A stretch of DNA of 64,000 nt, taken from assembly GCF_017916365.1 (NCBI RefSeq), contig NZ_JAFMSU010000002.1:124001-188000 (forward strand). The letters are read 5' to 3'. The position numbers were made by a program, and so were the translations under genes. Shown one piece after another: positions 7,725-16,211 of the stretch. This DNA is from Rufibacter roseolus (lineage in GTDB: Bacteria > Bacteroidota > Bacteroidia > Cytophagales > Hymenobacteraceae). Numbering within the stretch: position 1 is the first letter of the stretch; each line of letters begins with the position of its first letter. Under the pieces are notes generated by a model. The model saw only the letters and a program-made list of their open reading frames with translations. It had not been told where the DNA came from and ran no database searches.

Positions 7725-9560
7725 ATGCGCAAGGGACTGACCATCTTTCTGATTTTAATCTTAGGGGGATGGACAGCCCGCGCACAGGTGCTGACTCCGC
7801 TCAACTCACTTCCCCGTTTAGGGGCAGATTTCGGGAAAACGGCCCTAAAACCCGTTACCGGCCCGCAACCGCTGGCCTCCGGTGATACCCTGGCCCTTCC
7901 TTTTTTTGATGATTTCGCGAAGGGCGAAGGCGCTCCCGATCCTGCACTTTGGATCTCCCGAGGCGGGGTCTCCGTGACCAACCGATACGCGGCCAATCCT
8001 CCCTCTATCTTCGCGGCAACCTTTGACGGCCTGCAGGCCGATGGTCAGCCCTACGGTGTAAGCACCAGCATCGGTCCTACCGATACCCTTACTTCCAAGC
8101 CCCTTCACCTGGGTGGTTTGCAGCCCCAGGACTCTATCTATCTCAGCTTTTATTGGCAGTCCGGCGGCTTGCTCGATGCCCCTGATTTCTCCAGTTCCAA
8201 CCTGTTTTACCTGCAGTTGGAGTTCAAAGACGCTAACGGCGCCTGGAACCCGGTCTGGACCCAGAAAGGAAACGGCCGCTCTACAGATTTTGCCGCAGTG
8301 ATGCTGGCTCTGAAAGAGAGCCGATATCTCTACAATGGGTTTCAATTCCGGTGGGTAAGCAGTGGGCGCCAAAGCGGCCTTAGGGATGTCTGGCAAGTGG
8401 ATTATGTGTTCCTGGATCGTAACCGCCGCATGAACCAACTACAGACTTTTGACGTAGCCTTAACTCAGCGATTGCCTTCCTTGCTGCAGCGCTATACCGC
8501 CATGCCGATCTGGCAATTCCTGGAGAACCCCGCCGCTGAGACCCGGGCACAGGTGGGTTCAGAGATGGGCAACCTCAGCAACGTGCCCGCGGCCATCAGT
8601 TGGCGGGCCTCGGTGCGGAACCTTACCACCGGCGTGGTAGATACTTTCCTGCGCGGCAATGCGCCTATTAACGCCGGGACCAGAACCCCTATCACGGCCG
8701 CGCCTTCCAGCGCTTTCCTGGGGAGCCAGAGCCAATCCTATTCCCTGGAGACTCTGCTGTTCCTGAACACCAAAGAGCCTAACTTCTACACCCGCTACAA
8801 CGATACCCTTCGGCGCCAGACCGATCTCCAGGACTACTACGCCTATGACGATGGTTCAGCAGAAACCGGTTTCAGCTATCCTTCAGGCACGGCCGTGCAG
8901 CTGGCTTACCAGTTTGACCTGAACAAAACTGACTGGATTAAGGCCGTCAGGATTTACTTTACCGGCACCAACACTCCTGGCACCGAGCTGTTCCTGCGTA
9001 TTTGGAACGACAACAACGGCCAACCTGGAGCCCAGCCTGTGTACGAGCAACGCTTCGTGCTGCCCGCCACGTCTGGCTTGAACAACTGGTTGGATATTAC
9101 CCTAGAGCGGCAGGTAGAAGTGCAGGGTCGGTTTTATGTGGGTTATCGGCAGCCTTCGGGCGGCGTGTTTGTGAACATCGGCTTTGACCTGAACGATAAT
9201 GCAGATGGAAAGCTGTTTGCCATGAACGGTGCTACGGCCTGGGGAACGGTGCCCAACTTAGGCGGCGCTGTGCTCATCAGGCCTGTCATGACCGGTACGT
9301 TGACCGCAGCCGGGGATGAGCTTGCGACGGTTGAAACGCTTCTCTATCCAAATCCCACCACAACGGGAGAATTTTACCTGAGCCAGCCTTTTGATAGCTT
9401 TGAGCTTTATTCCCTCACCGGTCAGATGCTGCAAACCTGGACTAAAGGAACAGCCAGCCAGCGGTTGACGTTACCTACAGGGTTGGCCTCGGGGATTTAT
9501 CTTGTAAAAGCCCGGAAAGGTGACCAACTTAGAACCGCTAAACTAATACTTCATAGATGA
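7725..9560 (+). CDS. secreted protein with type IX secretion C-terminal sorting domain
   Basis: 611 residues. MRKGLTIFLILILGGWTARAQ is a signal peptide. The C-terminal 75 residues (LLYPNPTTTGEFYLSQPF, then a SLTGQML turn, then GIYLVKARKG) match the type A T9SS sorting domain, which is removed on the surface. The central body has beta-rich repeats and no catalytic motif that I recognise. It overlaps the rhodanese gene by 4 bp (ATGA). Function unknown; export to the surface or medium by T9SS is the only supported statement. Confidence 0.85.
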   Translation: MRKGLTIFLILILGGWTARAQVLTPLNSLPRLGADFGKTALKPVTGPQPLASGDTLALPFFDDFAKGEGAPDPALWISRGGVSVTNRYAANPPSIFAATFDGLQADGQPYGVSTSIGPTDTLTSKPLHLGGLQPQDSIYLSFYWQSGGLLDAPDFSSSNLFYLQLEFKDANGAWNPVWTQKGNGRSTDFAAVMLALKESRYLYNGFQFRWVSSGRQSGLRDVWQVDYVFLDRNRRMNQLQTFDVALTQRLPSLLQRYTAMPIWQFLENPAAETRAQVGSEMGNLSNVPAAISWRASVRNLTTGVVDTFLRGNAPINAGTRTPITAAPSSAFLGSQSQSYSLETLLFLNTKEPNFYTRYNDTLRRQTDLQDYYAYDDGSAETGFSYPSGTAVQLAYQFDLNKTDWIKAVRIYFTGTNTPGTELFLRIWNDNNGQPGAQPVYEQRFVLPATSGLNNWLDITLERQVEVQGRFYVGYRQPSGGVFVNIGFDLNDNADGKLFAMNGATAWGTVPNLGGAVLIRPVMTGTLTAAGDELATVETLLYPNPTTTGEFYLSQPFDSFELYSLTGQMLQTWTKGTASQRLTLPTGLASGIYLVKARKGDQLRTAKLILHR

Positions 9561-9862
9561 TTACTTCTGATATCACCGCCGCCGAGCTGAAACAACGCCT
9601 GGCCAACAACGAAACACCTATCCTCATTGACGTGCGCGAGCCCTGGGAGTTTGAGGAACAAAGCATCCCCGGCGCCAAATTGATTCCCCTGGGGTCTTTG
9701 CCAGAGCAACTCCATGAACTGGAAGAATACAAAGACCAGGAAGTGCTGGTGCAGTGCCGCTCCGGCAAACGCTCTGCCACCGCCCAGGCCTTCATGCAAC
9801 AGCAAGGCTTCACCAACGTGCGCAACGTGTTAGGCGGTATCCTGGCCTACAACGAAGCTTAA
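9557..9862 (+). CDS. rhodanese-like domain protein
   Basis: 101 residues, a single rhodanese domain of the GlpE/PspE size. ILIDVREPWEFEEQSIPGA is the CH2A-type motif; the active-site loop is QCRSGKRS with Cys67 as the persulfide carrier. It has no signal peptide, so it is cytoplasmic. The start codon overlaps the stop of the upstream T9SS gene, which supports translational coupling, though a functional link is not obvious. A very strong terminator hairpin follows 18 bp after the stop. Confidence 0.9.
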   Translation: MITSDITAAELKQRLANNETPILIDVREPWEFEEQSIPGAKLIPLGSLPEQLHELEEYKDQEVLVQCRSGKRSATAQAFMQQQGFTNVRNVLGGILAYNEA

Positions 9863-9880
9863 GCAACTAACCTTTTATAA

Positions 9881-9940
9881 AAGAGAGAACCCGTTTGGGG
9901 TCTGTTTTTCAGAAAACAGTCTCCAAACGGGTTCTCTCTT
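9881..9940 (+). terminator. strong terminator hairpin after rhodanese gene, with embedded palindrome
   Basis: An 18-bp perfect stem (9881-9898 with 9923-9940) continues inward to CTGTTTT/AAAACAG. The inner part, CCGTTTGGGGTCTGTTTTTC with its complement, is the best-conserved member of the dispersed palindrome family. Confidence 0.8.
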
Positions 9941-10335
9941 TGTGGCCTGTAATAACTGGGTTAAGGATTGGTGGCTAAATAGCTTGGCTAGAAAAGCCTG
10001 GCGCTAGTCCATTCACCTAAAAACCTGGTTCAAGTTTTCAACTTGGACCCAACATGCCGGAAGTTTGCAAATCAGTGAGGCAAAGCCTCAAATGGGTTTT
10101 GCAGATGATGTCACCCACAGCCTCACACCAGAAAGATCCAGGTAATCTTAGCTGCGGTGGCAGGCGCAAGGGCAACCACAAGGGATTGCCTCTATAAAAG
10201 ATAAAGTCAGTAAAACCAACCAAACAGTTTAAAGGGGCAATGCTACCTTGAGCGTATTGATTCCCCTCCTAGGAGGGGTAGGGGAAGGTTCCATTTTAGC
10301 CCTACTTTCCTCAAAACAGCCCTAAAACAAGAATC
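9941..10335. other. gene-free stretch with two palindromes
   Basis: No supported gene. A perfect 16-bp palindrome CCCCTCCTAGGAGGGG lies at 10263-10278 and continues as GTAGGGGAAGG, a type of GC-rich repeat I recall between genes in this phylum. A degenerate copy of the dispersed palindrome lies at 10292-10328 (ATTTTAGCCCTA, then AACAGCCCTAAAAC), just after the stop of the convergent protease gene. The rest shows nothing. Confidence 0.6.
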
Positions 10336-11460
10336 TTAATCTATGATGAACGGGGCCGGGCTGAAGCAGAGCACAAAGACTACCAAGGCAAACCAACCCA
10401 GAATTAACCTTCCCCTGCTCAATGGCTCCTCGTTGGGGCTGGGTGGGTGGAACACGCCCAAGGCCCTGGACAGCACCAACCCGAATACGAGCCAACCATT
10501 GTAACCCTGCACTTGGGGCCAAATCGATTGTACGGCCAACTGACCGCTTAGCACCCCGGCGGCTACGAGCAGACCCCGGCGAGAATCCGGGAACAGCGGC
10601 TGGAACACAATAATCAGGTACAGCGCGTAACCTCCCCATTTCCACCAGTCCTCCTCCAGATTGACCTGCAACGGTAAAAGCCCCAGGCCGGCGTAAAACA
10701 CGAAAATGGTGAAGAGGATGGGAGACAACCGGTTGAAGCGTTCGTAGCCCATCATTCCGTACAGAATGTGGCCGCCGTCCAGCTGGCCGATAGGCAGCAA
10801 GTTAAGGGCGGTAAAAAACAGGGAGAGAAACCCCGCGAACAGGATGGGGTAATGCATGATCTCGTAGCGACTGGGCAGCAAGGCCGGATCGGCTATCAGT
10901 TCCTCAAAAAGCCAGAACAGCAGGTTTTTCCCAATGGCCAGGTCATCAGGCTGGAGATAGGCAAAGGCTTGATAATTCTCTCCCCAAGCGCGGTAATTTG
11001 GGTGGATGGCGTACAGGTACTCCATTGACGGCAGGTGGGTGAACCCGTAGCCCAGCAAACCCAAGGCTACCACAAAGCCGGCCAAGGGTCCCGCAATGCC
11101 GATGTCAAAGAACTCCTTCCGGGAGAAGATACGCTCTTTGATCTTGATGAAAGCCCCCATGGTTCCAATCCCGAAGGTGACGCCCAGCCAGACGGGGATG
11201 TAATAGGGCAGGGTCACGCGTACCCGGTAGAAGCGGGCAGTGAGATAGTGCCCGAACTCGTGGGCCGTGAGGAACCCCAGGAAAGCCAGGGAAAACACCA
11301 GGCCGCCGGCCACCTCCTGGACGGTGATCGTCGGGGGCCAGATGAATCCCTCCAGTCCGTAAAAGAAAGACCTCCCGTAACGCCATTCGGCCCCCGCAAA
11401 CGTGGTGGTGGCGAGGGTGATCAGAAAAAGTAGCGCATGCAGGAAAAGGTTACGCTTCAT
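10336..11460 (-). CDS. M50 family (site-2-like) membrane metalloprotease
   Basis: 374 residues, polytopic. TAHEFGHYL (His67, Glu68, His71) is the zinc-binding HExxH inside a membrane helix, and LNLLPIGQLDGGHILYG near residue 225 supplies the third ligand (the NPDG-like motif of S2P enzymes). At least six hydrophobic helices. No PDZ domain is inserted, which separates it from RseP-type enzymes. Its ATG at 11460 overlaps the stop of the HAD gene (ATGAAGCGTAA), so the two are translated together. The substrate, perhaps an anti-sigma factor or membrane regulator, is unknown. Confidence 0.9.
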   Translation of the reverse strand: MKRNLFLHALLFLITLATTTFAGAEWRYGRSFFYGLEGFIWPPTITVQEVAGGLVFSLAFLGFLTAHEFGHYLTARFYRVRVTLPYYIPVWLGVTFGIGTMGAFIKIKERIFSRKEFFDIGIAGPLAGFVVALGLLGYGFTHLPSMEYLYAIHPNYRAWGENYQAFAYLQPDDLAIGKNLLFWLFEELIADPALLPSRYEIMHYPILFAGFLSLFFTALNLLPIGQLDGGHILYGMMGYERFNRLSPILFTIFVFYAGLGLLPLQVNLEEDWWKWGGYALYLIIVFQPLFPDSRRGLLVAAGVLSGQLAVQSIWPQVQGYNGWLVFGLVLSRALGVFHPPSPNEEPLSRGRLILGWFALVVFVLCFSPAPFIID

Positions 11461-12094
11461 GCGCGGGCAGGGCCTCTTTCAGGGCTTGGTTGATGGTAAG
11501 GGGAGGAGCCAGGTGAAGCGTTTGCAGGCCCACTTGTTTAGCGCCCTCAATGTGCTGGATGCTGTCATCAATGAAAAGGGTCTCTTCGCGGTTCAGACCG
11601 TTTTCTGCTAAAATGTGCTCAAAAACCTCTCCGCCGGGCTTCCGCATCCGCACCAGGTGCGAGTAGTAGGTTTTATCAAAGAGGCTGTCCAGGCTGGGGA
11701 TCCCGAAGTTGTCTTCCACAATCTTGTTGAAGGCCAGCATGTGGATGGCGTTGGTGTTGCTGAGCAAGTACAGGTTGTAACGCTTTTTCAGCTCGCGGAG
11801 CAGTTCAATCCGCTCGGCCGGGATGTCCAGGAGCAGGCTGTTCCAGGCTTCGTCTATCTGCGCATCAGAGGCCTCAATGAAGTACTCGGCCCGGAGCCCT
11901 TCCCTGAATTCCTCAGAGGAGATATCTCCGCGCTCATAGAGGTCAAACAATTCAGATTGTTTCTTTTGGCTGAAATCTACGTTGGCGCCGGTTCTGCCGT
12001 AAGCTTTCAGGGCATCGGTTCCTTTGGCATAGTCAATGTTGATGATCACGCCGCCCAGGTCAAAGATGATATTTTTGATTGAAGAAAAGTCCAC
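11450..12094 (-). CDS. HAD-superfamily phosphatase, class IA
   Basis: 214 residues from a GTG at 12094. The motifs are IIFDLGGVI (motif I; the usual second Asp is Gly, as in many YihX-type members), LLSNTNAIH (motif II), and the C-terminal RKPGGEVFEHIL with ETLFIDDSIQHIEGA (motifs III and IV). The cap between residues 20 and 95 is helical. The open frame extends to 12181, but that would run into the tRNA gene and adds residues unlike the family, so the GTG just before the first strand is preferred. It probably hydrolyses sugar phosphates or FMN-like substrates. Coupled by overlap to the M50 protease. Confidence 0.85.
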   Translation of the reverse strand: MDFSSIKNIIFDLGGVIINIDYAKGTDALKAYGRTGANVDFSQKKQSELFDLYERGDISSEEFREGLRAEYFIEASDAQIDEAWNSLLLDIPAERIELLRELKKRYNLYLLSNTNAIHMLAFNKIVEDNFGIPSLDSLFDKTYYSHLVRMRKPGGEVFEHILAENGLNREETLFIDDSIQHIEGAKQVGLQTLHLAPPLTINQALKEALPAHEA

Positions 12095-12166
12095 GATTAT
12101 TGAGTCTATATTTTGCGATTTAAACGCAAATTTGTAGAATTGCACTCCCAAATCAAAGATTTGGCC

Positions 12167-12240
12167 GGGCCTATAGCTCATTCGGTTAGAGCAACTGACT
12201 CATAATCAGTAGGTGCTTGGTTCGATTCCAAGTGGGCCCA
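12167..12240 (+). tRNA. tRNA with CAU anticodon, probably tRNA-Ile2
   Basis: A 74-nt cloverleaf: acceptor GGGCCTA/TGGGCCC, D-arm GCTC...GAGC, anticodon stem ACTGA/TCAGT with loop CTCATAA (anticodon CAT), T-arm CTTGG-TTCGATT-CCAAG, discriminator A. CCA is not encoded. CAU could be Met or lysidine-modified Ile. The C4-G69 and C5-G68 pairs favour Ile2 by the TilS rules known from E. coli, but this is inference. It is divergent from the HAD gene. Confidence 0.9.
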
Positions 12241-12250
12241 CTTCATAATC

Positions 12251-12287
12251 AGCCACTTACGAGGTAAAACTTGTAGGTGGCTTTTTT
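12251..12287 (+). terminator. terminator after the tRNA
   Basis: Stem AGCCACTTAC with GTAGGTGGCT (one mismatch), followed by six T. Confidence 0.75.
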
Positions 12288-12440
12288 GTTTGCACACAAT
12301 TTGCACACCATTCAATATGTATTGGTTTATCTAAGTACTTCAAGTGCTGGTATATTACCTTAGGCAGAGGTATTTTAAATACTAGTCCATTCTCATAAAC
12401 TATATTTTCCTGCGTTTCTATCTGATTAAGTGCAGGGTGC
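12257..12440 (-). pseudogene. possible remnant of a mobile-element gene beside the tRNA
   Basis: A frame on the minus strand stays open for about 60 codons with no start, bounded upstream by an in-frame stop. Its translation has protein-like composition (for example LVFKIPLPKVIYQHLKYLDK, then PIHIEWCANC). On the plus strand, 12438-12526 another short open stretch reads LPSEAIKELVAKPADLTAYK before a stop. GCACACAATTTGCACACC at 12292-12309 is a short direct repeat of TTTGCACAC. A decayed integrase or phage gene at a tRNA attachment site would explain this, but I cannot match either fragment to a family. The rest of 12241-12677 shows nothing else. Confidence 0.25.
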
Positions 12441-12677
12441 TACAGAAGGGGCTTCCATCAGAAGCAATTAAAGAACTTGTTGCGAAGCCTGCTGATCTAA
12501 CAGCCTATAAGGTTGTATTGGGTTAGCCTCTTTTGCTTAACATGTGCCATGTCAAATTGGAATCCTTCCGGTTCATCTATATGATAGAAAAGAGCAGGTG
12601 GCTCTCGGGTGGCGAAATGCAATAAACAGCTACATGTTCAGGATGCGTTTCGGGGAATGCTTTCGTGGCTCTCTATT

Positions 12678-13760
12678 TTAGTAAGCCTGGAGTAGCGCCA
12701 ACATCTTTCTATCCAGTTGATGCCCTTTATAGTCTTCATAGGCAACATCAGCCCGGCCGCTGTCCAGCACTCCGAAATCGCCGCGCAGATTCCATAGTGA
12801 CCAACCCCACCCGTTTTCTTTCCAGATCTCCAGATTGTCTTTCATCCAGGCGAGGGACACATCGTGGGGCGTGTGTCTGTAAGCCCCCCATTCGCCCACA
12901 TGAACCCCTACGTTTTCATTTGATAACTTCTTCCAGGGTGCAAATATTTCGCGTTGCAGGCGTGCTTTGTCCCACACATCCGTTTCGCTTTGTTTATAGG
13001 GCCAGGTTGGCAGGGGCCATGTATCGGAGCCGGATACCCAAGATGCCTTGTAGTGGGTAAGCTGGAAAGGCCCGTAACCGCGGGTGCTCTGGCCCACCTG
13101 CAGGTCTTTGATGCCGAAAACAGGCTTGGTGCCGTAATGCATGCCATCGGCAATAATAAGGCGTTTCGGGTCCTCCGCCCGGATGGCTTCAACCAGTCGC
13201 GTTACCACGCGCACGTAATCGGGTTCCTCTACCTTGGAGGGCTCATTGATCAAATCGAAGCTCAGCCTTTTATTGGAGATGCCTTTGTAGCGCCTGGCAA
13301 ACGTTTGCCAGTGGAAAGCGGCGGCCTCCAGGGCTTTCTCATCTTTCCAGAGGTTAAGCGGCTCTTCCGGCGGATTCACGCAGTAGCCTGGAATGCGGTG
13401 GAGGTTCAGGTTTACGTGTATCTTGTACTTGCGGCCAATGGCAACAGCCTGGTCAATTTCCTTCAGCACCTTCTCATCCATCTGCAACCAATTATCGGGC
13501 TTGGACCAGCAATGGTACGACATAGGTAGGCGGGCAAAATCAAAACCCCATTCGGCCATCATCTGAAAGTCGGTTTCCCGGTAAGGCTGGTTATGGTCAC
13601 CGTTAAACTTCTCAAGCAAGTTAAAGCCTCGCCAGCGCGGCAAGTGGTTTGGGTTGGGATTATCGCGGGCGGCTAACGGGAAAGGCACTCCCGCCAGCGC
13701 AAAGGCAGTAGCACTTAGCCCTAATTTGATAAAATGGCGACGGTTCAGGTTTTCGAGCAT
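12678..13760 (-). CDS. glycoside hydrolase family 5 (cellulase-fold) enzyme
   Basis: 360 residues from the ATG at 13760; an upstream in-frame TTG is less likely. NRRHFIKLGLSATAFALAG looks like a twin-arginine signal, so export may be by Tat. The catalytic domain follows: FNLLEKFN, FDFARLPMSY, VNLNLHRIPGY, then FDLINEPS with the acid/base Glu173, and VGVHVGEWGAY with the nucleophile Glu290. A W-rich SLWNLRGDFG loop near the end is typical of clan A. Likely a beta-1,4- or beta-1,3-glucan or mannan endohydrolase; the subfamily cannot be fixed by eye. It is a single gene, facing away from GH39. Confidence 0.88.
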   Translation of the reverse strand: MLENLNRRHFIKLGLSATAFALAGVPFPLAARDNPNPNHLPRWRGFNLLEKFNGDHNQPYRETDFQMMAEWGFDFARLPMSYHCWSKPDNWLQMDEKVLKEIDQAVAIGRKYKIHVNLNLHRIPGYCVNPPEEPLNLWKDEKALEAAAFHWQTFARRYKGISNKRLSFDLINEPSKVEEPDYVRVVTRLVEAIRAEDPKRLIIADGMHYGTKPVFGIKDLQVGQSTRGYGPFQLTHYKASWVSGSDTWPLPTWPYKQSETDVWDKARLQREIFAPWKKLSNENVGVHVGEWGAYRHTPHDVSLAWMKDNLEIWKENGWGWSLWNLRGDFGVLDSGRADVAYEDYKGHQLDRKMLALLQAY

Positions 13761-14332
13761 CAGAGGCAATTAGGCATTATACAAACCTTTGGCTGACTAT
13801 ACCTTTAAATATAAGCAAGTGATTGTATCCTTCGGCAAGGTTACTAAGATATTTTGATGAGGTCTGATGCCAGGCCCTGAGAAGCTTGCGAAGCATCATT
13901 CAAGACCAGTTCCCAAACGTTCCTCCTACCTGGCTCACCTCGGGCTTTGAGCTGCCTGGTACCTCTGTTTTTGGCGTCTGCTTATTCAAGAATTCTACTG
14001 AATTTGTAAGCCGTTATAGAACAACGATGGGCCCTAAATCCACCAGGTTTAACAAGTAAATCCACAGGAAACTTTAAATGCCCTAATTCCAATGTTGTAT
14101 ATCCCGCTACCATGTATACATATTAGGTAGCAGGTTTCTTCATAGTATTCTGCTATTATTTTGGTGATTTATAAGCCATTTTTTGTAAAAAACTTAATAA
14201 GTGTCAAAAAAACACTATATTGCTTTAGAGAAACACTACAGCATACCTCAAATACCTCTGGCAGTAGAATAGACTTAGTAGAATAGACTTATTTAGATAT
14301 CAGATCAAAAGTTTAACTCACAAACAAAGGAC
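13761..14332. other. divergent regulatory gap between GH5 and GH39
   Basis: No gene is supported. A hairpin GCTACC/GGTAGC (14106-14131) encloses the palindrome ATGTATACAT. Two copies of AACACTAYA lie at 14210-14240. A 14-bp unit GTAGAATAGACTTA is repeated directly at 14264-14277 and 14278-14291, 41 bp before the GH39 start. Confidence 0.5.
14264..14291 (+). repeat. tandem 14-bp direct repeat upstream of GH39
   Basis: GTAGAATAGACTTA twice without a gap. It may be an activator site or a replication-slippage duplication in the GH39 leader. Confidence 0.6.
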
Positions 14333-16072
14333 ATGATACAAAGATTTATGACGGCTTGCATCTCAAGATTGGTCTTCATGGCCCTTACAGGGGTGATGGC
14401 TATAGGAATTTTCGCCCAGAACGGACACGCGCAGACGAGAAGCAGTAGCCAGGAGAAAAAGGTATCTGTGGAGATCGATCTCGCCAAACCCATCGGCAAA
14501 ATGTATCCGGCCTGGGCCTGGTTTGGCTATGATGAGCCAAACTATACCTATATGAAGGATGGCAGGAAGCTGCTGACCGAGATTGCCCAGCTAAGCCCTG
14601 TGCCGGTGTATGTCCGGACCCATAGTTTGCTGGTCACCGGCGATGGGGAGGCTGCCCTCAAATGGGGATCTACCAATGCCTATACCGAAGATGCGGCTGG
14701 AAACCCGATCTACAACTGGCGACTGATTGACAGCATCTTTGATACGTATGTCCAAAGAGGCATGAAGCCCTTGGCGCAGGTAGGGTTTATGCCCCAGGCG
14801 CTTTCCACCAATCCAGAACCGTACCGGCACTACTGGAAGCCCGGCGACCCTTACACCGACATCATTACCGGCTGGGCCTATCCGCCGAAAGATTACAACA
14901 AGTGGGCCGAACTGGTCTTTCAATGGGTGCGGCACTCGGTGGAGCGCTACGGCCAGAAAGAAGTAGAGAGCTGGTATTGGGAGCCCTGGAATGAGCCGAA
15001 CGGCCACTACTGGAAAGGCTCCAAGGAAGAGTTTTTCAAGCTGTATGATTATACCGCCGATGCGATTAAAAGAGCCTTGCCGTCCGCCAAAGTTGGGGGT
15101 ATCAATATTGCGGGCACTGGTGGGAGAGACGCGCAACGCTGGATGCACGCCTGGGCAAAGCACTGCCTGGAGGGTACCAACTACGCTACCGGTAAAAAGG
15201 GCTCTCCGGTAGATGCCATTCTTTTTCATGCCAAAGGAGCGCCGCGGATAGTGGATGGACACGTACGGATGAACATGGGGACTCAGCTAAGAGACATAGA
15301 GGCAGGCTTTAAGTTTGTAAAGGCTTACCCGCAGTTCAGGAATCTACCAGTCATCATAGGAGAGTCAGACCCTGAAGGATGTGCGGCCTGTGGGATGGCC
15401 ACAAACCCTGAGAACGCCTATCGCAACGGTACCATGTACTCCAGTTATACGGCTGCTTCGTTTGCCCGCAAGTACCTGCTGGCCGACCTGCACCAGGTAA
15501 ACTTTGCCGGGGCTGTTTCCTGGTCGTTTGAGTTTGAGAACCAACCCTGGTTTTATGGTTTTAGGGATCTGGCCACCAATGGCGTAGGTAAGCCGGTACT
15601 GAATGTGTTCCGTATGTATGGCATGATGAAAGGCGACAGAGTGGCGGTAACCTCAGCGCAGGGGTATGATTTGCGTACGGCCGTTGACTCCAGCTTTCGC
15701 AAACCCTTCACCGACATCAACGCGCTGGCCTGCAAAGATGCCAGGGAAGCCACTGTCATGCTCTGGAACTACCATGATGATGATGTCAAAACCGAAGCAG
15801 AAGCCATCGCGGTGCGCCTCAGCGGCGTTCCGGCTAAAAAAGTAAAACTGACGCAGTACCTCATAGACAGCCAGCACAGCAACTCTTATGAGCTTTGGAA
15901 AAAGATGGGGTCACCTCAGAATCCTACGGCACAGCAAATAAAAGAATTGGAGAAAGCCGGGCAGCTACAGATGCAGGGCTCACCCTGGATGGTTTCTGTC
16001 AGCAACGGAAAAGCGGTAGTTGATATGAAACTGGAACGGCAAGGGGTAGCGCTACTGAGACTACAGTGGTAA
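14333..16072 (+). CDS. glycoside hydrolase family 39 beta-xylosidase-like enzyme
   Basis: 579 residues. The signal peptide ends near GIFAQNGHAQ. The TIM barrel includes WYWEPWNEPNGHYW with acid/base Glu221, IAGTGG, and LPVIIGESDPEGC with nucleophile Glu344, the arrangement of GH39 beta-xylosidases and alpha-L-iduronidase relatives. The domain after residue 430 is a beta-sandwich accessory domain common in GH39. The N-terminal sequence MYPAWAWFGYDEPNYTYM is typical of the family. Probably removes xylose or a related beta-linked sugar in the periplasm; other GH39 activities exist (for example alpha-L-arabinopyranosidase). It lies outside the main locus and has its own 5' region with a tandem repeat. 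Confidence 0.85.
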   Translation: MIQRFMTACISRLVFMALTGVMAIGIFAQNGHAQTRSSSQEKKVSVEIDLAKPIGKMYPAWAWFGYDEPNYTYMKDGRKLLTEIAQLSPVPVYVRTHSLLVTGDGEAALKWGSTNAYTEDAAGNPIYNWRLIDSIFDTYVQRGMKPLAQVGFMPQALSTNPEPYRHYWKPGDPYTDIITGWAYPPKDYNKWAELVFQWVRHSVERYGQKEVESWYWEPWNEPNGHYWKGSKEEFFKLYDYTADAIKRALPSAKVGGINIAGTGGRDAQRWMHAWAKHCLEGTNYATGKKGSPVDAILFHAKGAPRIVDGHVRMNMGTQLRDIEAGFKFVKAYPQFRNLPVIIGESDPEGCAACGMATNPENAYRNGTMYSSYTAASFARKYLLADLHQVNFAGAVSWSFEFENQPWFYGFRDLATNGVGKPVLNVFRMYGMMKGDRVAVTSAQGYDLRTAVDSSFRKPFTDINALACKDAREATVMLWNYHDDDVKTEAEAIAVRLSGVPAKKVKLTQYLIDSQHSNSYELWKKMGSPQNPTAQQIKELEKAGQLQMQGSPWMVSVSNGKAVVDMKLERQGVALLRLQW

Positions 16073-16211
16073 GGAAGCCTTTGAAAAGCCGGCAGAGGAG
16101 TTGAACCAAACGGGGATCTTGTAAGGGAGGAAAAATAATCAATCTGGTTTGGTGACCAATTCAGAAAAATAGCCTCAAAAGAGCAGTAAGTAGTTAATGA
16201 TTTGTAAAGGG

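Noticed and set aside
11450-12181. Longer HAD protein starting at 12181
   Set aside because: It would overlap the tRNA gene, and the additional 29 residues do not fit the HAD N-terminus.
12167-12240. Elongator or initiator tRNA-Met
   Set aside because: The anticodon is CAU, but acceptor pairs C4-G69 and C5-G68 favour Ile2; I keep this as probable, not proven.
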